Part shown: positions 29,378-37,978 of the stretch, in pieces
How the letters are laid out: the number at the start of each line of letters is the position of its first letter
Position numbering within the stretch: the stretch's first letter is position 1
Assembly: GCF_041242975.1 (NCBI RefSeq)
Contig: NZ_CP162488.1
Location: 4,144,001 to 4,208,000, forward strand
DNA from: Xanthomonas sp. DAR 35659
GTDB lineage: Bacteria; Pseudomonadota; Gammaproteobacteria; Xanthomonadales; Xanthomonadaceae
Direction of reading: 5' to 3'
DNA: 64,000 nt
Position numbers and translations under genes: made by a program
The notes under the pieces: generated by a model
Told to the model about the DNA's origin: nothing
Seen by the model: the letters and a program-made list of their open reading frames with translations, nothing else
Database searches by the model: none

Positions 29378-30424
29378 TCAACCGGTTTGCTGCGCGAACA
29401 CGCCGAAACGGCGCGCGCTCAACTGCAGCGTCTGTCCCGGCACATAGCGCGCCGCGTCCTCGCCCGCCGGCACGTCCACTTCCACCTCGTCCTGGCCATG
29501 CGCCAGTTGCGCGCGCAGCCGCAGGCGCGCGCCGCTGCGCTGCGCCGACAGCACCGTCGCCGCCCAGCCGCTGTCGCCGGGCGCCAGGTCTTCCGGACGC
29601 ACGTACAGGTCGACCGGGCCGCTGGACAGCGGCGTCTCCGGCGCCGGCAGCGCCAGGCCGGCGACCTGCAACTGGCCATCGTGCACGCGCGCGGGAAGCC
29701 GGTTGACCGCGCCGACGAAGCCGTACACGAACGGCGATACCGGGCGGTCGTAGACGTCGGCAGGACTGCCGAGCTGCTCGATGCGCCCACGGTTGAGGAT
29801 CGCCACCCGGTCGGCCAGTTCCAGCGCCTCTTCCTGGTCGTGGGTGACGAACACCGTGGTCAGCCCGGTGCGGTCGTGCAGTTCGCGCAGCCAGCGCCGC
29901 AGGTCGCGCCGCACCTGCGCGTCGAGCGCGCCGAACGGTTCGTCCAGCAGCAGCACGCGCGGTTCGATCGCCAGCGCGCGCGCCAGCGCCACGCGCTGGC
30001 GCTGGCCGCCGGACAGCTGCGTCGGATAGCGCGATTCCAGCCCGTCGAGTTGCACCAGCGCGAGCAACTCCGTGACCCGCGCGCGGATCGCCGATTCCGC
30101 TAGGCGCGCGGCGCCACGGCGCACGCGCAGCCCGAAGGCGATGTTGTCGCGCACGCTCATGTGCCGGAACAGCGCGTAATGCTGGAACACGAAACCGACC
30201 CGGCGCGACTGCACCGGCACACCGGTCGCGTCCTCGCCGTCGATCAGCACGCGCCCGGCATCGGCATGCTCCAGCCCGGCGATCACCCGCAGCAGGGTGG
30301 TCTTGCCCGAGCCGGACGGCCCCAGCAGCGCCAGCAGTTCGCCCTGGCGGATGTCCAGGCTGACGTCGTCGAGCGCGACGAAATCGTCGAAGCGCTTGCC
30401 CAGGTGCTGTACGCGGATGGTCAT
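29378..30424 (-). CDS. cysA: Sulfate/thiosulfate ABC transporter ATP-binding protein
   Basis: 348-residue ATPase powering sulfate import. Walker A GPSGSGKT (35-42), Q-loop FVFQHYALF, signature LSGGQRQR (about 136), Walker [13 protein letters not shown] (about 155), H-loop FVTHDQEEA. The C-terminal 110 residues include the TOBE-like domain ([10 protein letters not shown]). Eight bases follow the cysW stop, so it is the last gene of sbp-cysT-cysW-cysA. Confidence 0.94.
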   Translation of the reverse strand: MTIRVQHLGKRFDDFVALDDVSLDIRQGELLALLGPSGSGKTTLLRVIAGLEHADAGRVLIDGEDATGVPVQSRRVGFVFQHYALFRHMSVRDNIAFGLRVRRGAARLAESAIRARVTELLALVQLDGLESRYPTQLSGGQRQRVALARALAIEPRVLLLDEPFGALDAQVRRDLRRWLRELHDRTGLTTVFVTHDQEEALELADRVAILNRGRIEQLGSPADVYDRPVSPFVYGFVGAVNRLPARVHDGQLQVAGLALPAPETPLSSGPVDLYVRPEDLAPGDSGWAATVLSAQRSGARLRLRAQLAHGQDEVEVDVPAGEDAARYVPGQTLQLSARRFGVFAQQTG

Positions 30425-30431
30425 CGCAACC

Positions 30432-31391
30432 TCAGTGTCGGTGATTGGCGGCCAGCGATTCGCCGTGGCGCCATTCCAGGTAGGACTTCAGCGCCAGGGT
30501 CAGCAGCGCGGTCAGCGCCAGCAGGCTGGCGCAGGCGAACGCGGCGCTGTAGGCGTATTCGTTGTAGAGGATCTCCACATGCAGCGGCAGCGTGTTGGTG
30601 CGCCCGCGGATGTGCCCGGACACCACCGACACCGCGCCGAACTCGCCCATCGCGCGCGCACTGCACAGCAGCACGCCGTACAGCAGGCCCCAGCGGATGT
30701 TGGGCAGGGTCACCCGCCAGAACATCTGCCAGCCGCTGGCGCCCAGGCTCAGCGCCGCCAGTTCCTCGTCGCTGCCCTGCTGCTCCATCAACGGCATCAG
30801 TTCGCGGGCGATGAACGGGAAGGTGACGAAGGTGGTCGCCAGCACGATGCCGGGCAGCGCGAACACGATCCGCGGCAATTGCAGCAGCACCTCGCCGAAC
30901 ACCGGCAGGTGCAGGCGCACGCCGTCGTCGATCAACGGCCAGGCCCAGCCGCTGCGGCCGAAGATCAGGATGAAGACCAGGCCGGCCACCACCGGCGACA
31001 CCGAGAACGGCAGGTCGATCAGGCTCACCAGCAGGCGCTTGCCGGGGAAACGGTGCTTGCTCACCACCCAGGCCGCGGCCACGCCGAACACCAGGTTCAG
31101 CGGCACCACGATCGCGGTCACCAGCAGGGTCAGGCGGATCGCGGCCAGCGCGTCCGGATCGGATACCGCGCGCCAGAACACGCCCAGGCCGCCGCGCACC
31201 GCCTCCACGAACACCAGCAACAGCGGCAGGAACAGAAACGACAGCAGGAACCCCAGCGCACCGAGGATCATCAGCGCCTGCACCCACCAGGCCTCGGTGG
31301 TGACCGACGCGGCGCGACGGCGGACGGGCGGCGATGCACTCAACGCGTGCTCCGGAAGCGGGACGGCGAACGTGGACACGGTATCGCTCAT
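30432..31391 (-). CDS. cysW: Sulfate ABC transporter permease CysW
   Basis: 319-residue inner-membrane permease with about six hydrophobic segments. The EAA motif region that docks the ATPase reads [22 protein letters not shown] (about 209-230). [14 protein letters not shown] is typical of CysW. It overlaps nothing but leaves only one base before cysT's stop region and seven before cysA, so the genes form one transcript. Confidence 0.93.
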   Translation of the reverse strand: MSDTVSTFAVPLPEHALSASPPVRRRAASVTTEAWWVQALMILGALGFLLSFLFLPLLLVFVEAVRGGLGVFWRAVSDPDALAAIRLTLLVTAIVVPLNLVFGVAAAWVVSKHRFPGKRLLVSLIDLPFSVSPVVAGLVFILIFGRSGWAWPLIDDGVRLHLPVFGEVLLQLPRIVFALPGIVLATTFVTFPFIARELMPLMEQQGSDEELAALSLGASGWQMFWRVTLPNIRWGLLYGVLLCSARAMGEFGAVSVVSGHIRGRTNTLPLHVEILYNEYAYSAAFACASLLALTALLTLALKSYLEWRHGESLAANHRH

Positions 31392-31392
31392 C

Positions 31393-32253
31393 TCACTGCG
31401 CCGCCAGACCGCGCCGCGCGAACCGCGCCTGCACGCCGTTGACCACCAGCAGCATCAGCAGGGACAGCAGCAGCATCGCCGCGGCGATCGCGGTGGCGCC
31501 GGCGTAGTCGAACTCCTCCAGGCGGATGGTGATCAGCAGCGGCGCGATCTCGGTCGCGTTGGGCAGGTTGCCGGCGATGAAGATCACCGAGCCGTACTCG
31601 CCGACGCCGCGCGCGAAGGCCAGCGCGAAGCCGGTCAGCACCGCCGGCCACAGCCCCGGCAGCACCACCCTGCGGATGGTCTGCCAGCGGCCGGCGCCGA
31701 GCGTGGCGGCGGCCTCCTCCACTTCGCGCTCGGCCTCGGCCAGCACCGGCTGCACGATCCGCACCACGAACGGCAGGCCGACGAACACCAGCGCCACCAC
31801 GATGCCGAGCTGGGTATAGGCGACCTTCACCCCGAGCAGCTCCAGCCAGCGCCCGACCCAGCCGTTGCCGCCGTACAGCGCGGTCAGCGCGATGCCGGCC
31901 ACCGCGGTGGGCAGCGCGAACGGCAGGTCGATCATCGCGTCGAACAGGCGCTTGCCGGGGAAACGGTAGCGCACGAACACCCAGGCCACCCAGGTGCCCA
32001 TCACCGCGTTGAACGCGGCGGCCACGAACGCGGTGCCGAAGCTGACCCGCAGCGCCGACAGCACCCGCGGCTCGCTCCACACCTGCCACACGCCCTGCCA
32101 GCCCAGCCCGCTGGCCTTCAGCGCCACGCCGAGCAGCGGAATGAGCACCACCAGGCCCAGCCACGCAAGCGTGATCCCCAGGCTCAGCCCGAAGCCGGGG
32201 ATCACCCTGCGCCGCGCACGGGGGCGCGCGACAGCGGCGGCATTCACGCCCAT
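31393..32253 (-). CDS. cysT: Sulfate ABC transporter permease CysT (CysU)
   Basis: 286 residues from ATG 32253, which lies four bases after the sbp stop; another in-frame ATG 14 codons upstream (32295) would overlap sbp. About six membrane segments. The EAA loop is [21 protein letters not shown], and [16 protein letters not shown] is the CysT-type counterpart of the CysW segment. Forms the heterodimeric channel with CysW. Confidence 0.93.
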   Translation of the reverse strand: MGVNAAAVARPRARRRVIPGFGLSLGITLAWLGLVVLIPLLGVALKASGLGWQGVWQVWSEPRVLSALRVSFGTAFVAAAFNAVMGTWVAWVFVRYRFPGKRLFDAMIDLPFALPTAVAGIALTALYGGNGWVGRWLELLGVKVAYTQLGIVVALVFVGLPFVVRIVQPVLAEAEREVEEAAATLGAGRWQTIRRVVLPGLWPAVLTGFALAFARGVGEYGSVIFIAGNLPNATEIAPLLITIRLEEFDYAGATAIAAAMLLLSLLMLLVVNGVQARFARRGLAAQ

Positions 32254-32257
32254 CGCG

Positions 32258-33280
32258 TCACTTGCTCGCCTGGATCTGGTCGAACAGGCCGCCATCGTTG
32301 AAGTGCTCGGCCTGGGCCTTGGCCCAGGAGCCGAACGCCTGGTCGATGGTCACCAGTTGCACCTTCGGCAGCCGCGCGAGGTCGGCGCGATCGGCGTACT
32401 CGGGATGGCGCGGCCGGTAGTAATGCTTGGCCGCGATCTTCTGGCCCTCCGGCGAATACAGGTACTTCAGGTATTCCTCGGCGACGGCGCGGGTGCCGTG
32501 CTTGTCCACATTCTTGTCGACCACGGCCACCGACGGCTCGGCCAGGATCGACAGCTTCGGCACCACGATCTCGAACTTGTCCTTGCCCAGTTCCTCCTGG
32601 GCCAGGAACGCCTCGTTCTCCCAGGCCAGCAGCACGTCGCCGATGCCGCGCTGGACGAAGGTGGTGGTGGCGCCGCGCGCGCCGGTGTCCAGCACCGGCA
32701 CGTTGCGGAACAGCGCGCGCATGTAGGTGAGGATGCGCGCGCGGTCGCCCTTGAAGATATGGTCGGCGTAGGCCCAGGCGGCCAGGTAGTTCCAGCGCGC
32801 GCCGCCGGAGGTCTTCGGGTTCGGGGTGATCACCGACACGCCGTTGCGCAGCAGGTCCGGCCAGTCCTTGATCCCCTTCGGATTGCCCTTGCGCACCAGG
32901 AACACGATGGTGGAGGTGTACGGCGCGCTGTTGTCGGGCAGGCGCTTGGCCCAGCCCGGATCGATCAGCTTGCCCTTCTCGGCGATCGCGTCCACATCGT
33001 AGGCCAGCGCCAGCGTCACCACGTCGGCCTCGACGCCGTCGATCACCGAGCGCGCCTGCTTGCCGGAGCCGCCGTGCGACGTTTCCACGCTGACCTTGTC
33101 GCCGCCATGGGTCTGTTCCCAATGCTTGGCGAAGGCGGCGTTGTAGTCGCGATACAGCTCGCGGGTGGGATCGTAGGACACGTTGAGCAACTGCACGTCG
33201 CGCGCCACCGCGGTGCCGGCAAGCGCGCACAGCGCGAGCGCGAGCAGCGGGACGAGGCGGCGCGGCGGGGAGCTGGGCAT
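32258..33280 (-). CDS. sbp: Periplasmic sulfate-binding protein
   Basis: 340 residues with a signal peptide (1-26, ending AVA-R). Captures sulfate for Cys[18 protein letters not shown] opens the mature protein; [26 protein letters not shown] and [17 protein letters not shown] are ligand-binding segments shared by Sbp/CysP. The ATG has GGAG eight bases upstream. It is first in the operon; the 197-base gap to divergent kbl must hold the regulated promoter (CysB control expected from other bacteria, not shown here). Confidence 0.94.
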   Translation of the reverse strand: MPSSPPRRLVPLLALALCALAGTAVARDVQLLNVSYDPTRELYRDYNAAFAKHWEQTHGGDKVSVETSHGGSGKQARSVIDGVEADVVTLALAYDVDAIAEKGKLIDPGWAKRLPDNSAPYTSTIVFLVRKGNPKGIKDWPDLLRNGVSVITPNPKTSGGARWNYLAAWAYADHIFKGDRARILTYMRALFRNVPVLDTGARGATTTFVQRGIGDVLLAWENEAFLAQEELGKDKFEIVVPKLSILAEPSVAVVDKNVDKHGTRAVAEEYLKYLYSPEGQKIAAKHYYRPRHPEYADRADLARLPKVQLVTIDQAFGSWAKAQAEHFNDGGLFDQIQASK

Positions 33281-33477
33281 GGACGAATCTCCGGAGGGTG
33301 GTCGGGGCGCGGGCGATCCGGCCCCGTGACGCGGGACCAGGACGTCATGCTGCGCAGCGGCATCGGGCCGGTGAAATGACTTCGCCGCCGATCCTTATGC
33401 CATTTGCGCATGACGCCCGCCGACCTTCGCACACCCCGCGTTAAAATCATCGCCTTCCTCCGCCGCGCGTGCCCGTC

Positions 33478-34680
33478 ATGACCGACTCCCGCCTCACCCA
33501 GCACTACGCCGACGAACTGGACGCGATCCGCGCGCAGGGCCTGTTCAAGTCCGAGCGCGTCATCGTCGGCCCGCAGTCGGCCGAGATCGCCCTGGCCGAC
33601 GGCCGCACCATGCTGAATTTCTGCGCCAACAACTATCTCGGCCTGGCCGACCATCCGGAGCTGATCCAGGCTGCCAAGCAGGCGCTGGACAGCCACGGCT
33701 TCGGCATGGCCTCGGTGCGCTTCATCTGCGGCACCCAGGACCTGCACAAGCAACTGGAGGCGCAGATCGCCGCCTTCTTCGGCACCGAGGACACCATCCT
33801 CTACGCCGCCTGCTTCGACGCCAACGGCGGCCTGTTCGAGCCGCTGCTGGGCGAGCAGGACGCGATCATCTCCGACGCCCTCAACCACGCCTCGATCATC
33901 GACGGCGTGCGCCTGTGCAAGGCCAAGCGTTTCCGCTACGCCAACTGCGACATGGCCGACCTGGAAGCGCAGTTGCAGGCCGCCGACGCGGCCGGCTGCA
34001 GGACCAAGCTGATCACCAGCGACGGCGTGTTCTCGATGGACGGCTTCATCGCCCCGCTGGACGAGATCACCGCGCTGGCGAGGAAGTACAACGCGCTGGT
34101 GCACATCGACGAATGCCATGCCACCGGCTTCCTCGGCGCCACTGGGCGCGGCTCGGCCGAGGTCAAGGGCGTGCTCGACCAGATCGACATCTTCACCGGC
34201 ACCCTGGGCAAGGCGATGGGCGGCGCGCTGGGCGGCTTCACCACCGGCAAGCGCGAGGTGATCGAACTGCTGCGCCAGCGCTCGCGGCCCTATCTGTTCT
34301 CCAACTCGCTGCCGCCGCACGTGGTCGCCGCCGGGATCAAGGCGTTCGCGATGCTGGACGCCGCCGACGACCTGCGCGCGCAACTGGCCGAGAACACCGC
34401 CTACTTCCGCGCGCGGATGGGCGCGGCCGGCTTCGACATCAAGCCCGGCACCCACCCGATCTGCCCGGTGATGCTGTACGACGCGCCGCTGGCGCAGCGC
34501 TTCGCCGAGCGGCTGCTGGAGGAAGGCATCTACGCGATCGGCTTCTTCTTCCCGGTGGTGCCCAAGGGCCAGGCGCGGATCCGCACCCAGATCAGCGCCG
34601 CGCACACGCGCGAACACCTGGATCGCGCGATCGACGCCTTCGTGCGCATCGGCCGCGAGTTGAACGTGATTCCCGCCTGA
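33478..34680 (+). CDS. kbl: 2-amino-3-ketobutyrate coenzyme A ligase (glycine C-acetyltransferase)
   Basis: PLP enzyme of the alpha-oxoamine synthase family; cleaves 2-amino-3-ketobutyrate with CoA to glycine and acetyl-CoA, completing the Tdh pathway. 400 residues. The PLP lysine is in [11 protein letters not shown] (about 245); [12 protein letters not shown] supplies the PLP-ring Asp and following His; [13 protein letters not shown] is N-terminal. ATG 33478 is chosen; a GTG three codons earlier is possible. TTAAAAT at 33441-33447 could be its -10 region. Confidence 0.96.
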   Translation: MTDSRLTQHYADELDAIRAQGLFKSERVIVGPQSAEIALADGRTMLNFCANNYLGLADHPELIQAAKQALDSHGFGMASVRFICGTQDLHKQLEAQIAAFFGTEDTILYAACFDANGGLFEPLLGEQDAIISDALNHASIIDGVRLCKAKRFRYANCDMADLEAQLQAADAAGCRTKLITSDGVFSMDGFIAPLDEITALARKYNALVHIDECHATGFLGATGRGSAEVKGVLDQIDIFTGTLGKAMGGALGGFTTGKREVIELLRQRSRPYLFSNSLPPHVVAAGIKAFAMLDAADDLRAQLAENTAYFRARMGAAGFDIKPGTHPICPVMLYDAPLAQRFAERLLEEGIYAIGFFFPVVPKGQARIRTQISAAHTREHLDRAIDAFVRIGRELNVIPA

Positions 34681-34682
34681 CA

Positions 34683-35075
34683 GTGCGCGCGGTCCTGCGC
34701 CAACGGCTGTTGCTGGCGGCGCGGACCGATGCGCAGGCGCAGGCGCTGGACGGTGGGTGGGAGACGCGCTGCCTGCACTGCCGGCGGCGCCTGCGGCTGC
34801 GCGCCGATGGCGAACCGCTGGGCCATTGCTCGCTCGAGCACGTGGTGCCGCAGGCCTGGTTCGGGCGTCGCGCCGCGGCGGTGCTGTGCGCGCAGGTCGG
34901 CGACGACCCCAACGACGCGCGCAACCTGGCCCTAGCCTGCGCCGGCTGCAATCACGCCAAGGGCCGCCACCACGATGCGCGCGGCCCGCAGGACGCGCGT
35001 GCCCGCGAGGTCGTCGCCGCCCTGCTCAGCGCGCGGCTGGCGCGCTGGCGTACGCCGCCGGCGCCAGTGCCGTGA
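34683..35075 (+). CDS. Small HNH endonuclease-domain protein
   Basis: About 130 residues if the GTG at 34683, two bases past the kbl stop, is used. Zinc-finger-type HNH features: C30-x2-C33, the catalytic H53 in LEHVVPQAWFG, Asn in NDARNLALACAGCN with C86-x2-C89, and HAKGRHH. This is the compact HNH domain alone, so it could be a nicking or repair nuclease; the function is unknown. Its 3' end overlaps the convergent pseudouridine synthase gene by 50 bases. Translation may be coupled to kbl. Confidence 0.78.
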   Translation: MRAVLRQRLLLAARTDAQAQALDGGWETRCLHCRRRLRLRADGEPLGHCSLEHVVPQAWFGRRAAAVLCAQVGDDPNDARNLALACAGCNHAKGRHHDARGPQDARAREVVAALLSARLARWRTPPAPVP

Positions 35076-35832
35076 CTTCGGCGGCGCTGAGTTCGCGCCA
35101 GGCGCCCTTGCCCAGTTCGCCCAACGCCAGTTCGCCGATCGCCACGCGCACCAGACGCAGCACGTCCAGGCCCAAGGCGGCGAGCAGGCGCCGGATCTGC
35201 CGGTTACGGCCTTCGTCCAGCACCACTTCCAGCCACGCGTGCCTGTCGCCCTGGCGCAGCAGCCGCACCCGCTTGGCCCGCAACACCTCGCCATCGACGA
35301 CGACGCCCTCGCCCATCCGCGCCAGCAGGTCCGCCTCCGGCAGCGCATCGACCTGCACGTGATAGGTCTTGTCCGGGCCGCTGGCCGGACCGGTGACCCG
35401 CGCCGCCCACTGCGGATCGTTGCTGAACAGCAACAGGCCCTCGCTGGCCTTGTCCAGGCGTCCGACCGGCGCCAGCCAGGGCAGCCCCGCTCCATCGAAG
35501 CACCGGTACACGGTGTCACGGCCGCGTTCGTCCTGGGCGGTGGTGACCAGGCCACGGGGCTTGTTGAGCATCACGTAGAGGCGCGCGGTATCGGCCAGCG
35601 GCGCCCCGTCCAGCGCCAGCCGATGGCGGCCGCGCACGATCGGGAACTCGGGATCGGTGACGGTGCGGCCGTCGACCGCGACGCGGCCGGCGGCGATCCA
35701 GCGCGCGGCTTCGCTGCGCGAGCACAGGCCGAGCTTGGACAAGGTGCGCGCCAGGCCATGGCGAGGCGCGCCGGCGACCGCCGGCGCAGTGCGGGGCGCA
35801 CCGGGGCGGCGGGGACGCGAAGGAGGTTTCAC
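35026..35832 (-). CDS. RsuA/RluB-family pseudouridine synthase
   Basis: Isomerises specific uridines in rRNA. An S4 domain (LARTLSKLGLCSRSEAARWIAAGRVAVDG) leads into the catalytic domain with VGRLDKASEGLLLFSND, where the Asp of GRLD is the nucleophile, and ends with the VVLDEGRNRQIRRL motif. With the GTG start chosen it is 268 residues with a Lys/Arg/Pro-rich N-terminus. The frame extends to an ATG at 35958, which would overlap the upstream gene, so the start is uncertain. RluB, RluE or RsuA function cannot be separated by eye. Convergent overlap with the HNH gene. Confidence 0.85.
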   Translation of the reverse strand: MKPPSRPRRPGAPRTAPAVAGAPRHGLARTLSKLGLCSRSEAARWIAAGRVAVDGRTVTDPEFPIVRGRHRLALDGAPLADTARLYVMLNKPRGLVTTAQDERGRDTVYRCFDGAGLPWLAPVGRLDKASEGLLLFSNDPQWAARVTGPASGPDKTYHVQVDALPEADLLARMGEGVVVDGEVLRAKRVRLLRQGDRHAWLEVVLDEGRNRQIRRLLAALGLDVLRLVRVAIGELALGELGKGAWRELSAAEVTALAPAAYASAPAAR

Positions 35833-35878
35833 CGCGCGCGCATCGGAGACAGGCGCGGTCGGCGACCGCGCGCCGCGC

Positions 35879-36376
35879 TTACTGCTTGTCGGCCGGCTTG
35901 GCCGCGTCAGGCGCCGCCGCCGGCACCGCCGCGGGAGCCGGGCGCGCCTTGACCACACGCACGCCGCGCGCCTTCATCCACGCGTCGAATTCCTCGGCGG
36001 TCATGCGCTTGCCGTTCTGGCTCATGTCGAAACGCCAGGGGGTGTTGTCGAACGCGGTGGTCGGCTTGTAGGCGGCCGGATCGTTCGGCTTCACCGCGCC
36101 GCCGGGCGTGGCATTGGCCAGGCTCTGGCAGCCTTCGGCCCGCAGCCGCAGCAGCACCCGGTCCAACGACTGATCGCTGCTGTAGGACTGCGCCAGCACG
36201 CCGCTGGGCATGCCCAGCTGCACGTTGCGCGTGGACAGCTCGGAAGCGACCGGCGCACCGACCGTGGCCGGCAACGCCAGCGGCTTGGGCAGGATGTCGC
36301 CGGAGCAATCCGGTGCGGCATGGGCGGCAGGAATCAGGGCCAGACCCAGCAGGCCGGCCGTAACGATACGCAGCAT
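35879..36376 (-). CDS. Small exported protein, function unknown
   Basis: 165 residues from ATG 36376: signal peptide MLRIVTAGLLGLALIPAAHA, then a domain with two Cys (PDCSGD, EGCQSL) that could form a disulfide, and PTTAFDNTPWRFDMSQNGKRMTAEEFDAWMK near 110-140. The tail is Ala/Pro/Lys-rich. GGAAAA lies upstream of the ATG. I do not recognise the family. It lies between the pseudouridine synthase gene and the IS110-disrupted REP. Confidence 0.7.
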   Translation of the reverse strand: MLRIVTAGLLGLALIPAAHAAPDCSGDILPKPLALPATVGAPVASELSTRNVQLGMPSGVLAQSYSSDQSLDRVLLRLRAEGCQSLANATPGGAVKPNDPAAYKPTTAFDNTPWRFDMSQNGKRMTAEEFDAWMKARGVRVVKARPAPAAVPAAAPDAAKPADKQ

Positions 36377-36527
36377 CGGTTTTTTTCCATTCAGGCGAGA
36401 CGACGCCGCGAGTGTAGGCAGGGCCACGCGCAGTTTCAACCAATACCGGCACTGCACGCGCTAAATAATTGGGGAGGCTGAAAAAGTTCAGCTTGGGGAG
36501 GGCTTGCGGCGTCGCCAGCGCCAGCGC

Positions 36528-36536
36528 CTGTAGGAG
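36528..36536 (+). repeat. Left half of the REP disrupted by the IS110 element
   Basis: CTGTAGGAG at 36528-36536 is the outer end of a REP whose remainder continues at 37686. The last two bases, AG, are the core dinucleotide that is repeated at the other end of the insertion. The 36377-36527 stretch next to it holds no gene. Confidence 0.85.
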
Positions 36537-36543
36537 TCAACTG

Positions 36544-37467
36544 TCATGCAGCAGCGATGACCGGGGGCGCGTAGGAGGTCTGATCGCGTGCGATGGCATT
36601 GAGCCAGCGCAGGAACTTGTGCATGCAGGCGACGATGGCGACCTTGGACGGCTTGCCTGCTGCCTTCAGGCGTGCATAGGTGTTGGCTAAGGGGGAGCCG
36701 GCGCGGATGGAGGCCCAGGTGGCCATGTACAGGACCCGTCGCACGTCGGCGCGTCCGCCGGTGATGCGGCGTTGGCCTTTCCAGCCACCGCTGTCGCGAT
36801 TGAACGGGGCCAGCCCGACCAGGGCGGCGAGCTTGCGCGGCGGCAGCGTTCCCAGTTCCGGCAGCCGTGCGGCCAGGGTGGCGCGCAGGATCGCTCCGAC
36901 CCCAGGGACCTTGGGCAGGGTCGAACATGTTCTGGCCTGTTGCTCGACCTGCCGGTCCAGCGCCCGGATCTGTTGATTCATCAGGGCGATGACCCGCTCG
37001 CACTGGTGGCGCACGTCGGGACTGGTGATGTGATCCAGGCGGCGCCGATGGGCATCGCGCTGGCCGACCACGGTGGTGCGCAGGTCGAGCAGTTCGCGTA
37101 GCTGCTGCAGGTGCTCTGGCAGCACGGTCGTAGGCGTGGTCGGGATGTGCTCAGCCGCGATGGCCAGCAGCCGCGCGTCCAGGGCGTCGGTCTTGGCATG
37201 CAGGCCTAGGGCGTTGGCCAACGCACGCGGGCGCTTGGCAGACATGCGCACCGCCGGCAGGTCGGCCTGGCGCAGAGCCCGCAGCACCGCCGTCTCATAG
37301 CCGCCGCTGGCTTCCAGCACGATCCGTTCGCAGGCCAGCGTGGACAGGCGCTGGACCAGTTCATGCCGCCCTTGCGGCGTGTTGGGCTGGGTCCAGGCCA
37401 CGTGGTCCGGCAGAACATGAATGACCAGTTCGGCCTTGGCAACATCGATCCCGACAAAGCGCCGCAT
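36544..37467 (-). CDS. IS110-family transposase (bridge-RNA-guided recombinase)
   Basis: 307 residues from ATG 37467 (GGAG seven bases upstream). N-terminal RuvC-like DEDD domain: D8 in VGIDVAKAE, E52 in VLEASGGYE, D94 and D97 in KTDALDARLL. A coiled-coil-like helical linker spans about 115-180. The C-terminal Tnp domain has the helix-hairpin VPGVGAILRATL and catalytic-type S226 in FNRDSGGWKG, then GGRADVRRVLYMAT. Length and residues fit an active IS110 group enzyme. The frame extends upstream to 37551, but that part overlaps the candidate RNA and lacks similarity to the family. Confidence 0.93.
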   Translation of the reverse strand: MRRFVGIDVAKAELVIHVLPDHVAWTQPNTPQGRHELVQRLSTLACERIVLEASGGYETAVLRALRQADLPAVRMSAKRPRALANALGLHAKTDALDARLLAIAAEHIPTTPTTVLPEHLQQLRELLDLRTTVVGQRDAHRRRLDHITSPDVRHQCERVIALMNQQIRALDRQVEQQARTCSTLPKVPGVGAILRATLAARLPELGTLPPRKLAALVGLAPFNRDSGGWKGQRRITGGRADVRRVLYMATWASIRAGSPLANTYARLKAAGKPSKVAIVACMHKFLRWLNAIARDQTSYAPPVIAAA

Positions 37468-37502
37468 AGACGTTCTCCGCAGTAGACTCAAGGACGAGAG
37501 CG

Positions 37503-37672
37503 CTCCTGCCAATGCCCACGCTTGTGGAGTTCGAGTTCGTGGCTCGGGCAACTGTTCGGGCTTGTCAGGCAGGAGAAACGGAGTGCGGCGGCACTGACTC
37601 CTACTCGTGCTCGTTTGGCACTGCGGCTAAACGGCCTGCCGCACTCCGCTCTCACCTATAACGATAGAGCCT
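37503..37672 (-). ncRNA. Candidate bridge RNA of the IS110 element
   Basis: Minus-strand RNA of about 170 nt in the left non-coding end. 5' stem-loop: GCTCT...AGAGC near 37650-37672. Target loop: 11-bp stem CGGAGTGCGGC/GCCGCACTCCG (37638-37648 with 37579-37589). Donor loop: 8-bp stem CTCCTGCC/GGCAGGAG (37568-37575 with 37503-37510). The target loop contains AGCCGC on its 5' side (same as the REP left of and into the core) and GTAGGAG on its 3' side (complement of core plus right target). The donor loop contains ACAGTTG (same as the element's right end) and CACAAG (complement of core plus left end). This is the bipartite guide logic published for IS621. Exact ends are unknown. Confidence 0.75.
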
Positions 37673-37683
37673 AATAAGACACA

Positions 37684-37747
37684 AGCGGCTTCAGTCGCGA
37701 CGGGCCTTGCCGAGAGCGTCTGTCGCGGCTGAAGCCGCTCCTACAGG
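37684..37747 (+). repeat. REP doublet, first member split by the IS110 element
   Basis: AGCGGCTTCAGTCGCGAC (37684-37701) is the inner part of the disrupted REP. GTCGCGGCTGAAGCCGCTCC...CAGG (37722-37747) is its intact inverted partner. Before insertion the pair would have matched the doublets at 55.55 and 57.1 kb. Confidence 0.85.
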
Positions 37748-37821
37748 AGTCGGGATGATTCGCCATTGACGCCGATTCCCCCAGCCTGCTCTCCGAACTC
37801 TCGCCATGCTTGGCGACCATG

Positions 37822-37883
37822 GGGAGCAGCTTCAGCCGCGAGGCGTTGACGGTGAAGCGTCGCGGCTGAAGCCGCTCCTACAG
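37822..37883 (+). repeat. Second REP doublet, one member degenerate
   Basis: A degenerate left arm GGAGCAGCTTCAGCCGCGAG (about 37822-37841) and an intact right arm GTCGCGGCTGAAGCCGCTCC...AGG (37858-37883). Lies between the IS110 element and the ompA terminator. The rest of 37748-37925 holds no gene. Confidence 0.75.
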
Positions 37884-37925
37884 GAGAGCGCGAGGCGTGC
37901 GCTCGTGAATGTCTTCCGTGCGCGC

Positions 37926-37957
37926 AAAAACAAAGCCCGGCGCGAGGCCGGGCTTTG
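37926..37957 (-). terminator. Intrinsic terminator of ompA
   Basis: 11-bp perfect stem (37931-37941 with 37947-37957) with a 5-base loop. On the minus strand it is followed by five T (AAAAA at 37926-37930). It lies 22 bases past the ompA stop. Confidence 0.85.
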
Positions 37958-37978
37958 CTTGAAGCATGAAGCGTCCGA

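Larger units (their letters stand above)
36537..37685 (-). mobile_element. Complete IS110-family insertion sequence
   Basis: 1149 bp. It has one transposase gene on the minus strand, no terminal inverted repeats, and a 216-base non-coding left end (37468-37683), as in the IS110 group. Ends were placed from the interrupted REP: left flank CTGTAGG-AG and right flank AG-CGGCTTCAGTCGCGAC rejoin to a normal REP if one AG is removed. On the transposase strand the core is CT, as reported for IS621. The right end has only seven non-coding bases after the stop codon. The open frame and intact active-site residues suggest a recently active element. Confidence 0.88.

Noticed and set aside
36377..36536. 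Terminal inverted repeats of the IS110 element
   Set aside because: No inverted ends were found; the IS110 group lacks them, and the REP junctions define the ends instead.
37468..37551. 28-codon N-terminal extension of the IS110 transposase
   Set aside because: It would run through the donor loop of the candidate bridge RNA, while the ATG at 37467 has a good ribosome site and gives the family-typical start.
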